A stretch of 64,000 nt of DNA, taken from positions 62,001 through 126,000 of the forward strand of contig NZ_BALC01000005.1 in the NCBI RefSeq assembly GCF_000612445.1. The letters run 5' to 3'. Below the pieces are notes generated by a model. The model saw nothing but the letters and a program-made list of their open reading frames with translations. It was not told where the DNA came from and did not search any database. Position 1 is the first letter of the stretch. Each line of letters begins with the position of its first letter. Source of the stretch: Liquorilactobacillus sucicola DSM 21376 = JCM 15457 (GTDB lineage: Bacteria > Bacillota > Bacilli > Lactobacillales > Lactobacillaceae). A program made the position numbers and the translations under genes. Of the stretch, positions 55,341 through 64,000 are shown one piece after another.

Positions 55341-56498
55341 ATGGCGCTTACTGAAGAATTAAAAGATATTTTAAAATTGAAAGATAGTCCCGGCCCATTT
55401 ATCTCACTTTTCATGCCGCTTAGTTCATCACTTCATGATGTTTCGGCTGACCGTACACAATTCAACAGTCTAGTTACTGAAGCCAAACGTGAACTAACAC
55501 AAAACTATACCGCAAGCGATTGGTCCCTGTATGCACGCGAGTTAGAGAAGTTTGCGCATGACCCGCTGGGGAATGGCACAGCGCGTGGGTTGGCAATCTT
55601 TGTGGGGCCAAAGGGTGGTCTGCATTTTAGAGTAGCACAACCATTGTCCAGCAGGATAAGTATTGCAGATAAACCGGAAATTTTGCCTTTAATTGCGGCG
55701 CGTGAGCTGACTTTCTCGTACGATATTTTGTTATTAGGAAAAGATGTCTTTCATTTGGTTAAGGTCGTAGACAATAAGCCTGAGCTTGTAGAACTCCCAG
55801 ATGACGCTCCTAAGACTTTGCAGGATGCTCTAGGATCTGAGCTGGGTAGCCGTGGGCACTGGCAAAGATCAACTGGTGGTGATAATGGCGGGACACAGTA
55901 TAGTGGCACAGGTTCTTTGGATACTGCTGAGAATGCAGATCGGCGCAATTTCTTTATGGTAGTAGACGAGTATGTGTTTAAGAACTATTCCAATCTTGAT
56001 CGGCAGCCACTAGTTCTAGTAACAGATGCAAAAAATCAAGGTAATTTCCGAAAGCTTTCTCAAAATCCTTATCTGAGCAAAGATGTGCAGCTGGCACAAG
56101 TAGCCAATTTGAATGGTTCGGTTAAGGAATTGCAGCTTTTGACAACAAGCATAACAGATAAGTTTAAAAAAGCAGAGATGGAGACTTTTGAGCATAAATA
56201 TGAAAAAGCTGCAGGATCTAAAAGGACCACAACTGACCTGAGTGTTTTAATGGAAGGAGCAATTGCAGGGCAAATTGAAATCCTTTTCGTCCGTGCGGGT
56301 GCGAGCTCCCCTGGAAGGATTTCAGATCAACTGCAAATCGATACAACATCAGTATTGAGCCACGATAATAATGTTTACAATGACTTAGCGTTGTTGACAA
56401 TAAGCCATGGAGGAGAAGTGCATGTTCTTCCTGCAGAACAGATCCCAGTTGAGGCTGATGCAACAGCTATTTTAAGAAGCTCAGTCGCTGCGGGTTAA
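55341..56498 (+). CDS. baeRF-like protein (bacterial archaeo-eukaryotic release factor family)
   Basis: 385 residues from the ATG at 55341 (TTGGAGGG upstream). It begins with TEELKDILKLKDSPGPFISLFMPL. The central region contains VDEYVFKNYSNLDRQPLVLVTDAKNQGNFRKLSQNPYL, and the end has an eL30-like domain (EILFVRAGASSPG..LLTISHGGEVHVLPAEQIP). This layout resembles bacterial eRF1-related proteins (baeRF), proposed to act at ribosomes under stress. The GGQ motif is not evident; GGDNGGTQ near 198-205 occupies the middle. The assignment is moderate; the gene stands alone. Confidence 0.65.
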   Translation: MALTEELKDILKLKDSPGPFISLFMPLSSSLHDVSADRTQFNSLVTEAKRELTQNYTASDWSLYARELEKFAHDPLGNGTARGLAIFVGPKGGLHFRVAQPLSSRISIADKPEILPLIAARELTFSYDILLLGKDVFHLVKVVDNKPELVELPDDAPKTLQDALGSELGSRGHWQRSTGGDNGGTQYSGTGSLDTAENADRRNFFMVVDEYVFKNYSNLDRQPLVLVTDAKNQGNFRKLSQNPYLSKDVQLAQVANLNGSVKELQLLTTSITDKFKKAEMETFEHKYEKAAGSKRTTTDLSVLMEGAIAGQIEILFVRAGASSPGRISDQLQIDTTSVLSHDNNVYNDLALLTISHGGEVHVLPAEQIPVEADATAILRSSVAAG

Positions 56499-56635
56499 GT
56501 ATTTGTAAAAGGCACAACTACTGAAAATAAGAAATGAATTGATTGGTGAAGGACTCTTGGTGGTTCTTCACTATTTTTTATTAATTTTGGTAAAATGCAA
56601 GAATTCAAAGATAATTAATTTTAGAGAGGTCAAAA

Positions 56636-57223
56636 ATGCAGAAGAACAAAGGATATAGTTCAAAAACAGTAAAAGCATATTTAAAACAAGTAAATGAAAA
56701 CTTCAAACACAGTAGCAAAAAACTCAATCTCAACTTAATTGCAACCCCACTGGGAGAGATGCTCAGTTTATCTGATCAATGTTTTTTATATTTATTAGAA
56801 TTTGCAGATAAGAAAAATCTTGTTGAGGAGATTAAAGAAACTGCTCGAAGACAGTCTGCATTTGTTGTTTTGGGAGATACTAGCATCAATCAAAGGGTGC
56901 GCAAACAGTTGCGTGAGTATTTTTCAGGGGAAAGAAAGTCTTTTTCATTACCACTGTGCAAAAGCGGCACACCTTTTCAAAAGAGCGTATGGGCCGTTCT
57001 ACAAAAGATTCCTGCCGGAGAAACACTGTCATATCAGGAAGTGGCAGCAAGATTAGGGAATGCAAAGCTAGTTAGGGCTGTAGGGAGTGCGAACAGATCG
57101 AATAAGTTGGCGCTTGTGATCCCGTGCCATCGTGTGATCCGTGCGAATGGGGAACTTGGAGGTTATGCTGGCGGGGTGGAGCGTAAACTAAAACTACTTC
57201 AACTAGAAAGGGGCGGCAAGTAA
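56636..57223 (+). CDS. ogt: Methylated-DNA-protein cysteine S-methyltransferase
   Basis: 195 residues. The C-terminal DNA-binding domain has GTPFQKSVWAVLQKIPAGETLSYQEVAARLGNAKLVRAVGSANRSNKLALVIPCHRVI with the acceptor Cys164 in PCHRV. The N-terminal half is a ribonuclease-H-like domain and carries an extra basic tail of about 30 residues before LNLIATPLG. It removes O6-alkyl groups from guanine in a suicide reaction. Confidence 0.95.
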   Translation: MQKNKGYSSKTVKAYLKQVNENFKHSSKKLNLNLIATPLGEMLSLSDQCFLYLLEFADKKNLVEEIKETARRQSAFVVLGDTSINQRVRKQLREYFSGERKSFSLPLCKSGTPFQKSVWAVLQKIPAGETLSYQEVAARLGNAKLVRAVGSANRSNKLALVIPCHRVIRANGELGGYAGGVERKLKLLQLERGGK

Positions 57224-57260
57224 AACTATCAGACTGGTGACAAAACATTCTATTATAAAT

Positions 57261-57274
57261 ATTTCCTGGGAAAT
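57261..57274. other. Noc-binding-site-like sequence
   Basis: ATTTCCTGGGAAAT, identical to the copies at 28550 and 48461, in the gap between ogt and the convergent S66 peptidase. Confidence 0.5.
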
Positions 57275-57344
57275 TAGTTAAAAATTAATTGAGACTATGA
57301 CAGTCAGCACAAGTTATTTGAATTTAACGTGGATTTTCTGACCT

Positions 57345-58205
57345 TTATCTTCTCAGATCTAATGGTACTCCAAGAAACAGAGCTTTCGAAGTTTGGGAAT
57401 GACCGATCTGATTAGTTTTCACTAAAGGTGCTTTGTATTGCGGAAGTGAGTCCAAAAAAAGAGTAGCCGCATTTCGTGCAGGTTTTGTTTGCTCGTACTT
57501 TGTGAATGTTCCTAAAATGACGCCTGCCAATCCAGAGAAAGCTGGCAGCTGCGATAGTTGATGGAAACTTGAAAAGAGTAGCTCCCTTTCTCCACTATAA
57601 CTTTCTAGAAAGAGAATTTTATTGTTTAAATCTGGAAAATACGCGGTACCTGCGAGTTTTAAAAAGCAACGAATGTTTCCACCGATCACAGGCCCCACCA
57701 TCTCATTTCCCTTAACGAAGGAATAATTGAAATGGTAGAGCTCTTTCATTTCCTTAAAGAGGGAGTTGTAAAGCAGCCGTTTTTGTTCACCGGACTTGTC
57801 CCACACGATCGTTTTTAACTGGAATAGAACAACTGGCAGTTTGGAGTGCGTTCCAATAGCATTTAAAATTGCAGTTAGATCACTGTAACCGAAGAATAAT
57901 TTAGGGTTTTTCTCGATCAAGTTGTAATCAAGGTAGGGAATAAGGCTATTAGACATATTACCGCCGCTGACATCAAAAATAGCTTTGATTTTTTTATCAG
58001 CAAAATAGTGATTAATAACAGCAGCCTTTTGAATGAAGTTTCCAAGATCATTATCGAAAAGTAAGGGACTGACTTTCACTTTTAAATTCCATGAAGTGAG
58101 AATTTCTAGCAGAGAATCAATGACTGATGCATCGGAAATTTTTAATGGGTCAGAGCTTCCAATCAAGGCAACAGTATCACCTTGTAATAACGTTGTATTT
58201 AACAT
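57345..58205 (-). CDS. S66-family serine peptidase (LD-carboxypeptidase / MccF-like)
   Basis: 286 residues. The nucleophile Ser108 lies in FFGYSDLTAI, the catalytic Glu in LFLESYSGERE, and His in TNQIGHSQTSKALFLGVP, the Ser-Glu-His triad of S66. DVSGGNMSNSLIPYLD is also typical. Either a cytosolic murein LD-carboxypeptidase for wall recycling or a self-immunity MccF-like peptidase is possible; nothing nearby decides. It is a single leftward gene. Confidence 0.9.
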   Translation of the reverse strand: MLNTTLLQGDTVALIGSSDPLKISDASVIDSLLEILTSWNLKVKVSPLLFDNDLGNFIQKAAVINHYFADKKIKAIFDVSGGNMSNSLIPYLDYNLIEKNPKLFFGYSDLTAILNAIGTHSKLPVVLFQLKTIVWDKSGEQKRLLYNSLFKEMKELYHFNYSFVKGNEMVGPVIGGNIRCFLKLAGTAYFPDLNNKILFLESYSGERELLFSSFHQLSQLPAFSGLAGVILGTFTKYEQTKPARNAATLFLDSLPQYKAPLVKTNQIGHSQTSKALFLGVPLDLRR

Positions 58206-58370
58206 AAATGTACCTCTTTATTATTTTACTTTACATCCCCATTGTACATGTTTTTTGTATAGCGGTCAGGGTGCATATTCATAGACAATGAAGAACGGGT
58301 CAAGTTAAGCTTAGGGCAAGAGGTAGTAACAAGCATTTTAAAAAATATTAGTTATAAAAGGAGGATTTTT

Positions 58371-58973
58371 TTGAAAAAGCTAAGTACTGTGATTTTTGGA
58401 ATAACCATTTTAGGATTACTGGCAGGCTGTTCTTCAAGCAATCAAGACGACAAAGCAGCAACTAGCAGCTCAGAATCGACTAGTTCGAGTGAAAGAAAGT
58501 CAAACCAAAAAAGTGTCTTTGACAAAAAGGTAAGGGTTTCTGCCAGCGATGCAATTGCGATTTATCAAGATGCATATCCGAATACAGATATCACTTCGAT
58601 TGAATTAGACGCAACCTTTGGCAAATATTACTATGAGGTTGAGGGTGTTGATGATGACAAGGAGTATTCCCTCAAAGTTGATGCACTTAACAAAGACGTC
58701 AGTCAAAAAAGACAGGAACAACTTGATAATGATGAAAGAAATGGCAGTAAGCGTAATGAAGATAAATTGAACCTGGATAACCTGATTTCTGTGAAAAGAG
58801 CAGCCGCTATAGCTGAAAAGTCCGTGGGAGCAGGCCAAGCATTTGAGTGGTCTATGGACAAAGATATGGGTACGACCTATTGGGAGGTCAAGGTAAAAAA
58901 CGGCAGCAAACAGGTTGAGGTCAAGGTCAACGCACAGACAGGGAAAGTTTTGGAGAAAGAAACAGATGATTAG
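58371..58973 (+). CDS. PepSY-domain lipoprotein
   Basis: 200 residues, TTG start after AAGGAGGA. Signal peptide with lipobox LLAGC (Cys20), then a Ser/Asp-rich linker (about 21-55) and two PepSY modules: VSASDAIAIYQDAYPNTDITSIELDATFGKYYYEVEGV and SVKRAAAIAEKSVGAGQAFEWSMDKDMGTTYWEVKVK. PepSY lipoproteins are thought to modulate peptidases or sense wall state at the membrane surface. No partner protease is adjacent. Confidence 0.88.
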   Translation: MKKLSTVIFGITILGLLAGCSSSNQDDKAATSSSESTSSSERKSNQKSVFDKKVRVSASDAIAIYQDAYPNTDITSIELDATFGKYYYEVEGVDDDKEYSLKVDALNKDVSQKRQEQLDNDERNGSKRNEDKLNLDNLISVKRAAAIAEKSVGAGQAFEWSMDKDMGTTYWEVKVKNGSKQVEVKVNAQTGKVLEKETDD

Positions 58974-59224
58974 TTTCTGCGATGCTTTTCATTCAGGTTT
59001 TCGGTTCGAAAATGTATATAGACTCGTTTATGGTGGTTATAGGAAAAGAATGCAACAATTTCTTAGTGTATAAAGAATAACATGTGTGTAGTTCCAAGTA
59101 GCAAACAAGGACCTTAGGTTTTCAAAAAATTGATATACTGTAATTGAATCGACCTATTTTAATGCTCTTCGCTAGTTTCGGTGGCTAGATGGCGGGAGGG
59201 TGAATTAAAGTGATTTTAGTGCGT

Positions 59225-59394
59225 TCATCCGATAGTGGAATAGGTTGGTAAAATTAGCTGCTAATTTAATTTGTGAACATAATGAGTTCTTTGTTATGAG
59301 TAGTCAAAATTAGATGAAGAATTCTGATTTGCGAAACATATCCAGCTTGAATAAATAAGAGAACTGAGTCAAGATTTAAATTTTGACCCAGTTC
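59225..59394 (+). repeat. Degenerate copy of the foldback intergenic repeat with terminator
   Basis: TGAGTTCTTTGTTATGAGTA and the following TTAGATGAAGAATTCTGATTT align with the full copy at 48549-48721. It ends in AATAAATAAGAG and a terminator (GAACTGAGTCAAGA stem, 59361-59394, T-run after). The 58974-59224 stretch before it has no recognisable gene. Confidence 0.65.
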
Positions 59395-59437
59395 TTTTTT
59401 TGACATAATATAACAAGGTTTAAAATTGCTTTTTCCT

Positions 59438-59466
59438 TTGTTTGCAAACAATTACAATAATATACT
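59438..59466 (+). promoter_or_regulatory. gltB promoter with overlapping palindrome
   Basis: TTGTTT (59438-59443) and TATACT (59461-59466) are 17 bp apart. The -35 lies inside the perfect 14-bp palindrome TTGTTTGCAAACAA (59438-59451), a plausible operator. The leader to gltB is about 130 nt. Confidence 0.65.
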
Positions 59467-59600
59467 TGTGTTTTTGTGCTTTTCTCATTAAAATTAAAAG
59501 AACATTAGATTTTTTTAAAATAAAAAGTAGTATTTTTTCTAAATAACAAAACTAATGTCTGTTGAAAATGACTTGTTAAAATAAGGTGGGAAAATTATAA

Positions 59601-62600
59601 ATGATTGATAAAAATAAAACGATGTATACCCCGACCTTTGAACATGATGCCTGTGGAATGGGATTCATTACGCAGGTTGACGGTAAAACTAGTCACGAAC
59701 TAGTTGAACGTGCTTTGATTATGTTGAAAAGAATGAATCACCGTGGGGGAACTGGTTCTGAGCCGGATACTGGCGATGGAGCGGGCATTCTGCTTGCGAT
59801 GCCCGATACTTTTTTCAGGGCATATGCTGAAGAAAAAGAATTGAGCTTACCTGCCTTGGGCGAATATGCCGTCGGGATGTTCTTTTTGCCGCAGGAAAAG
59901 TATGAAAAAGATGCAATGTTAAGATCAGTAAGTGACGAAATCTCACGTTATGGTTTTCAGGTCATCGGAACACGTGATGTGCCGTATGTTTATGAAAATT
60001 GTGGACCTACAGCACAAAAAGCGCTGCCGGGGTTTGTTCAAGTAATTGTTAGAAAACCTGCTGATATTGAGGCAGGCAGATCGTTTGAAGATACGCTGTA
60101 TCACCTGCGCCGCCACTTAGAGAAGACATTTTCAGCTGACGAGTTCGCTATCGTTAGTTTTTCAAGTCGCACGCTTTGTTACAAGGGAATGCTGCATGCT
60201 TATCAGGTGGGGGAATTCTACCCAGATTTACATCATCCCGAAATGAAATCCTCAATTGCCCTAATCCATTCGCGTTTTTCAACTAACACTTTTCCGAGCT
60301 GGGAGCGTGCCCAACCCTTTAGATTCATTGCGCACAATGGTGAGATTAATACATTAAAACGTGCCGAGAATTGGATGGTTAGTCATAATATTGAGATTTA
60401 TAACGAAGACGATTCGGATTCTGCAAAACTAGAAAATTGTATGGAATATCTTTATCGAAATGGGCGTGATATACCACAGATACTGTTAATGATGGTCCCT
60501 GAAGCTTGGGGTAAAGAGGCTCATTTATCTGCAGAACAAGCTGCTTTTGATGAATACAATTCAAGTTTTGTTGCTCCATGGGATGGACCAGCTGCCTTAT
60601 GTTTTACTGATGGGGTTCAGGTGGGGGCTATGTTAGATCGGAACGGATTAAGGCCTTCACGTTATAACCTTGTGAAAGGTAATTTTCTAATAGTTGCTTC
60701 GGAGTCAGGTGTGTACGATGTGGAGCCGGAAAATATTATAGAGAAGGGTATCCTTGGTCCTGCGGATATGATTTTGGTTGATACCGCCAAGGGAAAGTTC
60801 TATCGAACTGAAGAAATAAAAGAACATTATGCAAATCAACATCCCTATAAAAAATGGCTATCCAAGGAACAGTTGACGCTTGCAGACTTGTCAGAAGCAG
60901 ATGTGGATGAAAATATATCATCCAATGCTTTACGCACATTGTGGCGCCGTCATGGTTATACAGAAGATGTGATTCGTGATGCAATCATCCCAATGGCTCA
61001 AAACGGTGAGGAACCAGTTATTTCGATGGGGTATGATTCTCCACTGTCTGTTCTGAGCAAAAAACCTCAATCTTTGTTCACGTACTTTAAACAGCAATTT
61101 GCGCAGGTTACTAATCCTCCAATCGACGCGATTCGTGAGAAACTTGTTATCGGCACGGAAATGTTTCTGGGTGCGGATGGTGATATCACAAGTGATAGTC
61201 CCTTAAATGCTAAAAAAATAAAAGTTGATTCCCCTATTTTAAATTCAGCAGCATATGAACGCTTGCGCCATTTGAATGGAAAAAACGGTTTTAAAGTTGC
61301 CGAGACCTCGTTGTGTTACGATAAAGCGCAACGTCCCAATCGTTTGGAACAAGCACTTGATGATATGTTCAAAGATGCTGAGAGCAAAATTGATAGCGGT
61401 GCAAATCTTGTTATTTTGACCGATCGCAACGCGACACGAGAAAAGTTGATTATTCCAGTGCTATTAGCTGTTGCGGGCTTAAATAATTATCTTGTACGCA
61501 AAGGCAAACGTGAATTAGCCTCAATCATTGTAGATACAGGTGAAGCATGTGAAATCCATCATTTTGCGACTTTATTAGGATATGGCGCATCTGCGATTCA
61601 TCCTTACGGAGCCTACGCTACTTTAATAGCTTATGATCTTGGGGATAAGGTAGAAAACTACCGCAAAGCTTCTGAAAAGGGAATTGTAAAAATCATGAGC
61701 CGCATGGGTATTTCGACGATTATTGGTTACCAAGGAGCACAGTTGTTTGAAGCTGTAGGGCTTTCACAAGCAGTTGTTGATGAATACTTTACTGGAACTG
61801 AGAGCAGGATTGGCGGTTTGTCGTTGGATCAGATCGAAGCTGAGTATCTTGCACGTTATGAACGGGCATTCGGGTCTAAGGCGGTCGAGGATCTTCCGTC
61901 AGGAGGTAGCTTTAAATTCAGACATGAAGGGGAACATCATTTATACAATCCGTTGATTATGTACAAATTTCAACAGGCAGTTCGAACAGGCGACTATGAT
62001 GTATACAAAGAGTATGTCCGTGAAATGCATGAAGAAGAACTAACTACTCCAACAACACTCCGTTCGCTTTGGGAAATACAAGAGAAGAAAGATAAAATAC
62101 CGTTGAGTGAGGTTGAACCAGTCAGTCAGATTGTCAAGCGTTTTAAAGCAGGTGCGATGAGTTTTGGCTCTCTTTCCAAGGAAGCGCACGAATGTATTGC
62201 AGAGGCAATGAATGACTTGGAAGCTAAGAGTAATAGCGGTGAAGGTGGTGAGAATCGTGCGCGCTATAAGAAGAAAGCTGATGGGCGAAATCTGAATAGT
62301 AAAATCAAACAAGTTGCATCGGGACGTTTTGGTGTTAACGCTGAATATCTGATGAGTGCGGAAGAGATTCAGATAAAGGTCGCGCAAGGTGCTAAACCCG
62401 GTGAAGGCGGACAACTACCAGGGACTAAGAACTTCCCGTGGGTCGCGGAAATTCGGGGTTCTGTACCAGGAGTCCGTTTGATTTCACCACCACCGCATCA
62501 TGATATTTATTCAATCGAAGATTTAAAACAGCTGATATACGACTTAAAACAGGTCAATCCTTTTGCTAAAGTCACGGTCAAATTGGTTTCAAGTACTGGA

Positions 62601-64000
62601 GTGGGAACGATTGCTGCGGGTGTTGTTAAGTCAGGAGCAGACAAAGTTGTTATCAGTGGATATGACGGTGGAACAGGTGCTGCTCCACGAAATTCGGTTC
62701 GAGATGCTGGCCTTCCCTGGGAAATGGGTTTGGCAGAAGCTCACCAGACACTGGCACTGAATAATCTACGCCAAAGGACGACATTGGAAACAGATGGAAA
62801 ACTAATGACTGGAAGAGATGTTTTAATCGCAACAATGCTTGGAGCAGAAGAGTATAGTTTTGCTTCTTTAGTACTTGTCTCAATTGGCTGTATTATGATG
62901 CGAGTCTGCAGTAAGAATACTTGTCCAACAGGAATTGCAACCCAGAATCCTGGACTACGCAACTTCTTCATAGGTAAACCTGAGCATGTTAAGAATTGTA
63001 TGAGGTTTATTGCGGAAGATCTACGTGAGGAAATGGCGGAGTTAGGATACCGCACGATTGATGAATTAGTCGGGCACACGGAGAACTTACGACCGCGGTT
63101 TATTGCCAAAGGAAAAGCAAAATCACTAGATTTTTCGCGAATTTTGAGTACGCCATTAGGCATTGAACGTAAGTCAGCTGACCCATTTGTACCAAAATAT
63201 CAGTGGCCAGATTTAAATGATTTTGCTGAAGCAGCAATTGCAAGTAAGCAAGATGTTGTTATCAAAAATGACATCAATAATAGAATGCGTACTGTCGGAG
63301 CAAGAATGGGCGGGTGGATCGCCCAACGATTCGGAAACGATACGCTGTCTGAAGGACAATTGAAATATAAGTATACTGGGGTAGCTGGTCAGAGTTTTGG
63401 TGCATTCATCACTCAAGGTCTTGAACTTGAATTGACAGGGGAAGCAAATGACTATGTCGGCAAAGGGCTAAGTGGTGGTCGACTGATTGTCAAAGCACCT
63501 GAGAAAGCACAAGAACTTTATAGTAATGCGCCAATCGTAGGAAATGTTGCTTGTTTCGGCGCAACACGTGGAGAAGCATACTTCAATGGTCGAGCGGGTG
63601 AACGATTCTGTGTCCGAAATTCAGGAGCACGAGTTGTTGCAGAAGGAATCGGCGACCATGGTTGTGAATACATGACAGACGGCATTGCTTTGATCTTAGG
63701 TACAACCGGGCGCAATTTTGGTGCAGGGATGTCTGGTGGAGTTGCTTATATCTATGATCCAGCAGATAATTTTAGGCAAAAATGTAATTTAGAAATGATT
63801 GAACTGTTTAGGTTGAATGAAAAGGGTGATGACAGCGTGGTCTTAGAATTACTGCAGAAACATTTCAAATACACAGGATCACGAAAAGCCAAATATATCT
63901 TAGATAGCTGGAATGCTGAACAAGCTAATTTTGTTAAAGTTTATCCAAAGGAATATCGACATGTGAATGAGATCATAGCACAGTTTGCAAGTGAAGGTGT
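59601..64000 (+). CDS. gltB: Glutamate synthase large subunit, 3' end outside the window
   Basis: Open from the ATG at 59601 (AAGGTGGG upstream) to the window edge, about 1466 residues; family length is about 1500, so only the tail is missing. A 17-residue propeptide precedes the nucleophile Cys18 (HDACGMGFI) of the class II amidotransferase domain, with NHRGG and HNGEINTLK. The FMN domain holds GAMSFGSLSKEAHE, GEGGENRARYKKKADGR, ISPPPHHDIYSIEDL and SGYDGGTGAAPR. The 3Fe-4S cysteines are in CIMMRVCSKNTC. It converts 2-oxoglutarate and glutamine to two glutamates with the small subunit GltD, expected just downstream, and it would use the 2-oxoglutarate made by acnA-citZ-icd. Confidence 0.97.
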   Translation, partial: MIDKNKTMYTPTFEHDACGMGFITQVDGKTSHELVERALIMLKRMNHRGGTGSEPDTGDGAGILLAMPDTFFRAYAEEKELSLPALGEYAVGMFFLPQEKYEKDAMLRSVSDEISRYGFQVIGTRDVPYVYENCGPTAQKALPGFVQVIVRKPADIEAGRSFEDTLYHLRRHLEKTFSADEFAIVSFSSRTLCYKGMLHAYQVGEFYPDLHHPEMKSSIALIHSRFSTNTFPSWERAQPFRFIAHNGEINTLKRAENWMVSHNIEIYNEDDSDSAKLENCMEYLYRNGRDIPQILLMMVPEAWGKEAHLSAEQAAFDEYNSSFVAPWDGPAALCFTDGVQVGAMLDRNGLRPSRYNLVKGNFLIVASESGVYDVEPENIIEKGILGPADMILVDTAKGKFYRTEEIKEHYANQHPYKKWLSKEQLTLADLSEADVDENISSNALRTLWRRHGYTEDVIRDAIIPMAQNGEEPVISMGYDSPLSVLSKKPQSLFTYFKQQFAQVTNPPIDAIREKLVIGTEMFLGADGDITSDSPLNAKKIKVDSPILNSAAYERLRHLNGKNGFKVAETSLCYDKAQRPNRLEQALDDMFKDAESKIDSGANLVILTDRNATREKLIIPVLLAVAGLNNYLVRKGKRELASIIVDTGEACEIHHFATLLGYGASAIHPYGAYATLIAYDLGDKVENYRKASEKGIVKIMSRMGISTIIGYQGAQLFEAVGLSQAVVDEYFTGTESRIGGLSLDQIEAEYLARYERAFGSKAVEDLPSGGSFKFRHEGEHHLYNPLIMYKFQQAVRTGDYDVYKEYVREMHEEELTTPTTLRSLWEIQEKKDKIPLSEVEPVSQIVKRFKAGAMSFGSLSKEAHECIAEAMNDLEAKSNSGEGGENRARYKKKADGRNLNSKIKQVASGRFGVNAEYLMSAEEIQIKVAQGAKPGEGGQLPGTKNFPWVAEIRGSVPGVRLISPPPHHDIYSIEDLKQLIYDLKQVNPFAKVTVKLVSSTGVGTIAAGVVKSGADKVVISGYDGGTGAAPRNSVRDAGLPWEMGLAEAHQTLALNNLRQRTTLETDGKLMTGRDVLIATMLGAEEYSFASLVLVSIGCIMMRVCSKNTCPTGIATQNPGLRNFFIGKPEHVKNCMRFIAEDLREEMAELGYRTIDELVGHTENLRPRFIAKGKAKSLDFSRILSTPLGIERKSADPFVPKYQWPDLNDFAEAAIASKQDVVIKNDINNRMRTVGARMGGWIAQRFGNDTLSEGQLKYKYTGVAGQSFGAFITQGLELELTGEANDYVGKGLSGGRLIVKAPEKAQELYSNAPIVGNVACFGATRGEAYFNGRAGERFCVRNSGARVVAEGIGDHGCEYMTDGIALILGTTGRNFGAGMSGGVAYIYDPADNFRQKCNLEMIELFRLNEKGDDSVVLELLQKHFKYTGSRKAKYILDSWNAEQANFVKVYPKEYRHVNEIIAQFASEG

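Noticed and set aside
62095-62115. Possible frameshift in gltB near 62100
   Set aside because: Careful reading of the frame (ATA CCG TTG AGT GAG GTT GAA) shows an intact coding sequence through to the window end.
62712-62725. TTCCCTGGGAAAT in gltB as a Noc site
   Set aside because: It has three mismatches to ATTTCCCGGGAAAT once aligned and lies in a conserved glutamate synthase segment.

Overview
The window is the replication-origin region of a low-GC Gram-positive chromosome. Gene content and order point to the family Lactobacillaceae: a canonical dnaB-rplI-gdpP / rpsR-ssb-rpsF / gyrA-gyrB-recF-yaaA-dnaN-dnaA run, then rpmH-rnpA-yidC on the other strand, with T-box leaders and GTG/TTG starts. 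A Liquorilactobacillus-type lactobacillus is my guess; the sequence does not prove a genus.

Layout. (1) 0.1-4.0 kb (-): a six-ORF operon built around a P-type metal ATPase, with four HMA2-like modules carrying a GRxR signature and a small glycine-zipper membrane protein. (2) 4.3-7.9 kb: two divergent NhaC-family transporter paralogues, each behind its own T-box leader with a UAC (Tyr) specifier, so they are probably tyrosine-responsive. (3) 8.0-10.6 kb: thioesterase, a small ORF, an IS3 remnant and purA with PurBoxes. (4) 11.1-26.6 kb (-): replication and housekeeping block ending at dnaA. oriC is bipartite: DnaA boxes upstream of dnaA (26.63-26.93 kb) and a DnaA-trio plus box cluster between dnaA and dnaN (25.10-25.22 kb). 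(5) 27.0-32.5 kb: rpmH-rnpA-yidC, then pepO and an aldo/keto reductase inserted before jag. (6) 32.6-38.6 kb: MarR, lrgAB-lytSR, MerR and a VOC protein. (7) 38.8-43.9 kb: acnA-citZ-icd, the oxidative half of a split TCA cycle. It pairs logically with the large glutamate synthase subunit at 59.6 kb to the window end, for making 2-oxoglutarate and glutamate. (8) 44-48.4 kb: CPBP protease, TetR, and a menaquinone fragment (thioesterase, menB, menE). (9) 48.7-55 kb: ArsR, a frameshifted nucleoside hydrolase, and a BMP-type nucleoside ABC transporter with a PurBox. (10) 55-59 kb: baeRF-like protein, ogt, S66 peptidase, PepSY lipoprotein.

Three themes stand out. First, chromosome-organisation sites lie around oriC: two identical 16-bp sequences one base from the parS consensus (7.9 and 34.7 kb), and four 14-bp sequences one base from the Bacillus Noc-binding consensus (20.2, 28.6, 48.5, 57.3 kb). 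Second, dnaA, gyrA, recF, purA, dnaB and a nucleoside hydrolase all carry frame breaks, most of them explained by one missing base in a short G/C or A run. Since several of these genes are essential, base-calling errors are more likely than real pseudogenes. Third, a foldback intergenic repeat ending in a terminator occurs in four copies (11.0, 37.2, 48.6, 59.3 kb).

No rRNA, tRNA, CRISPR array or prophage was seen.
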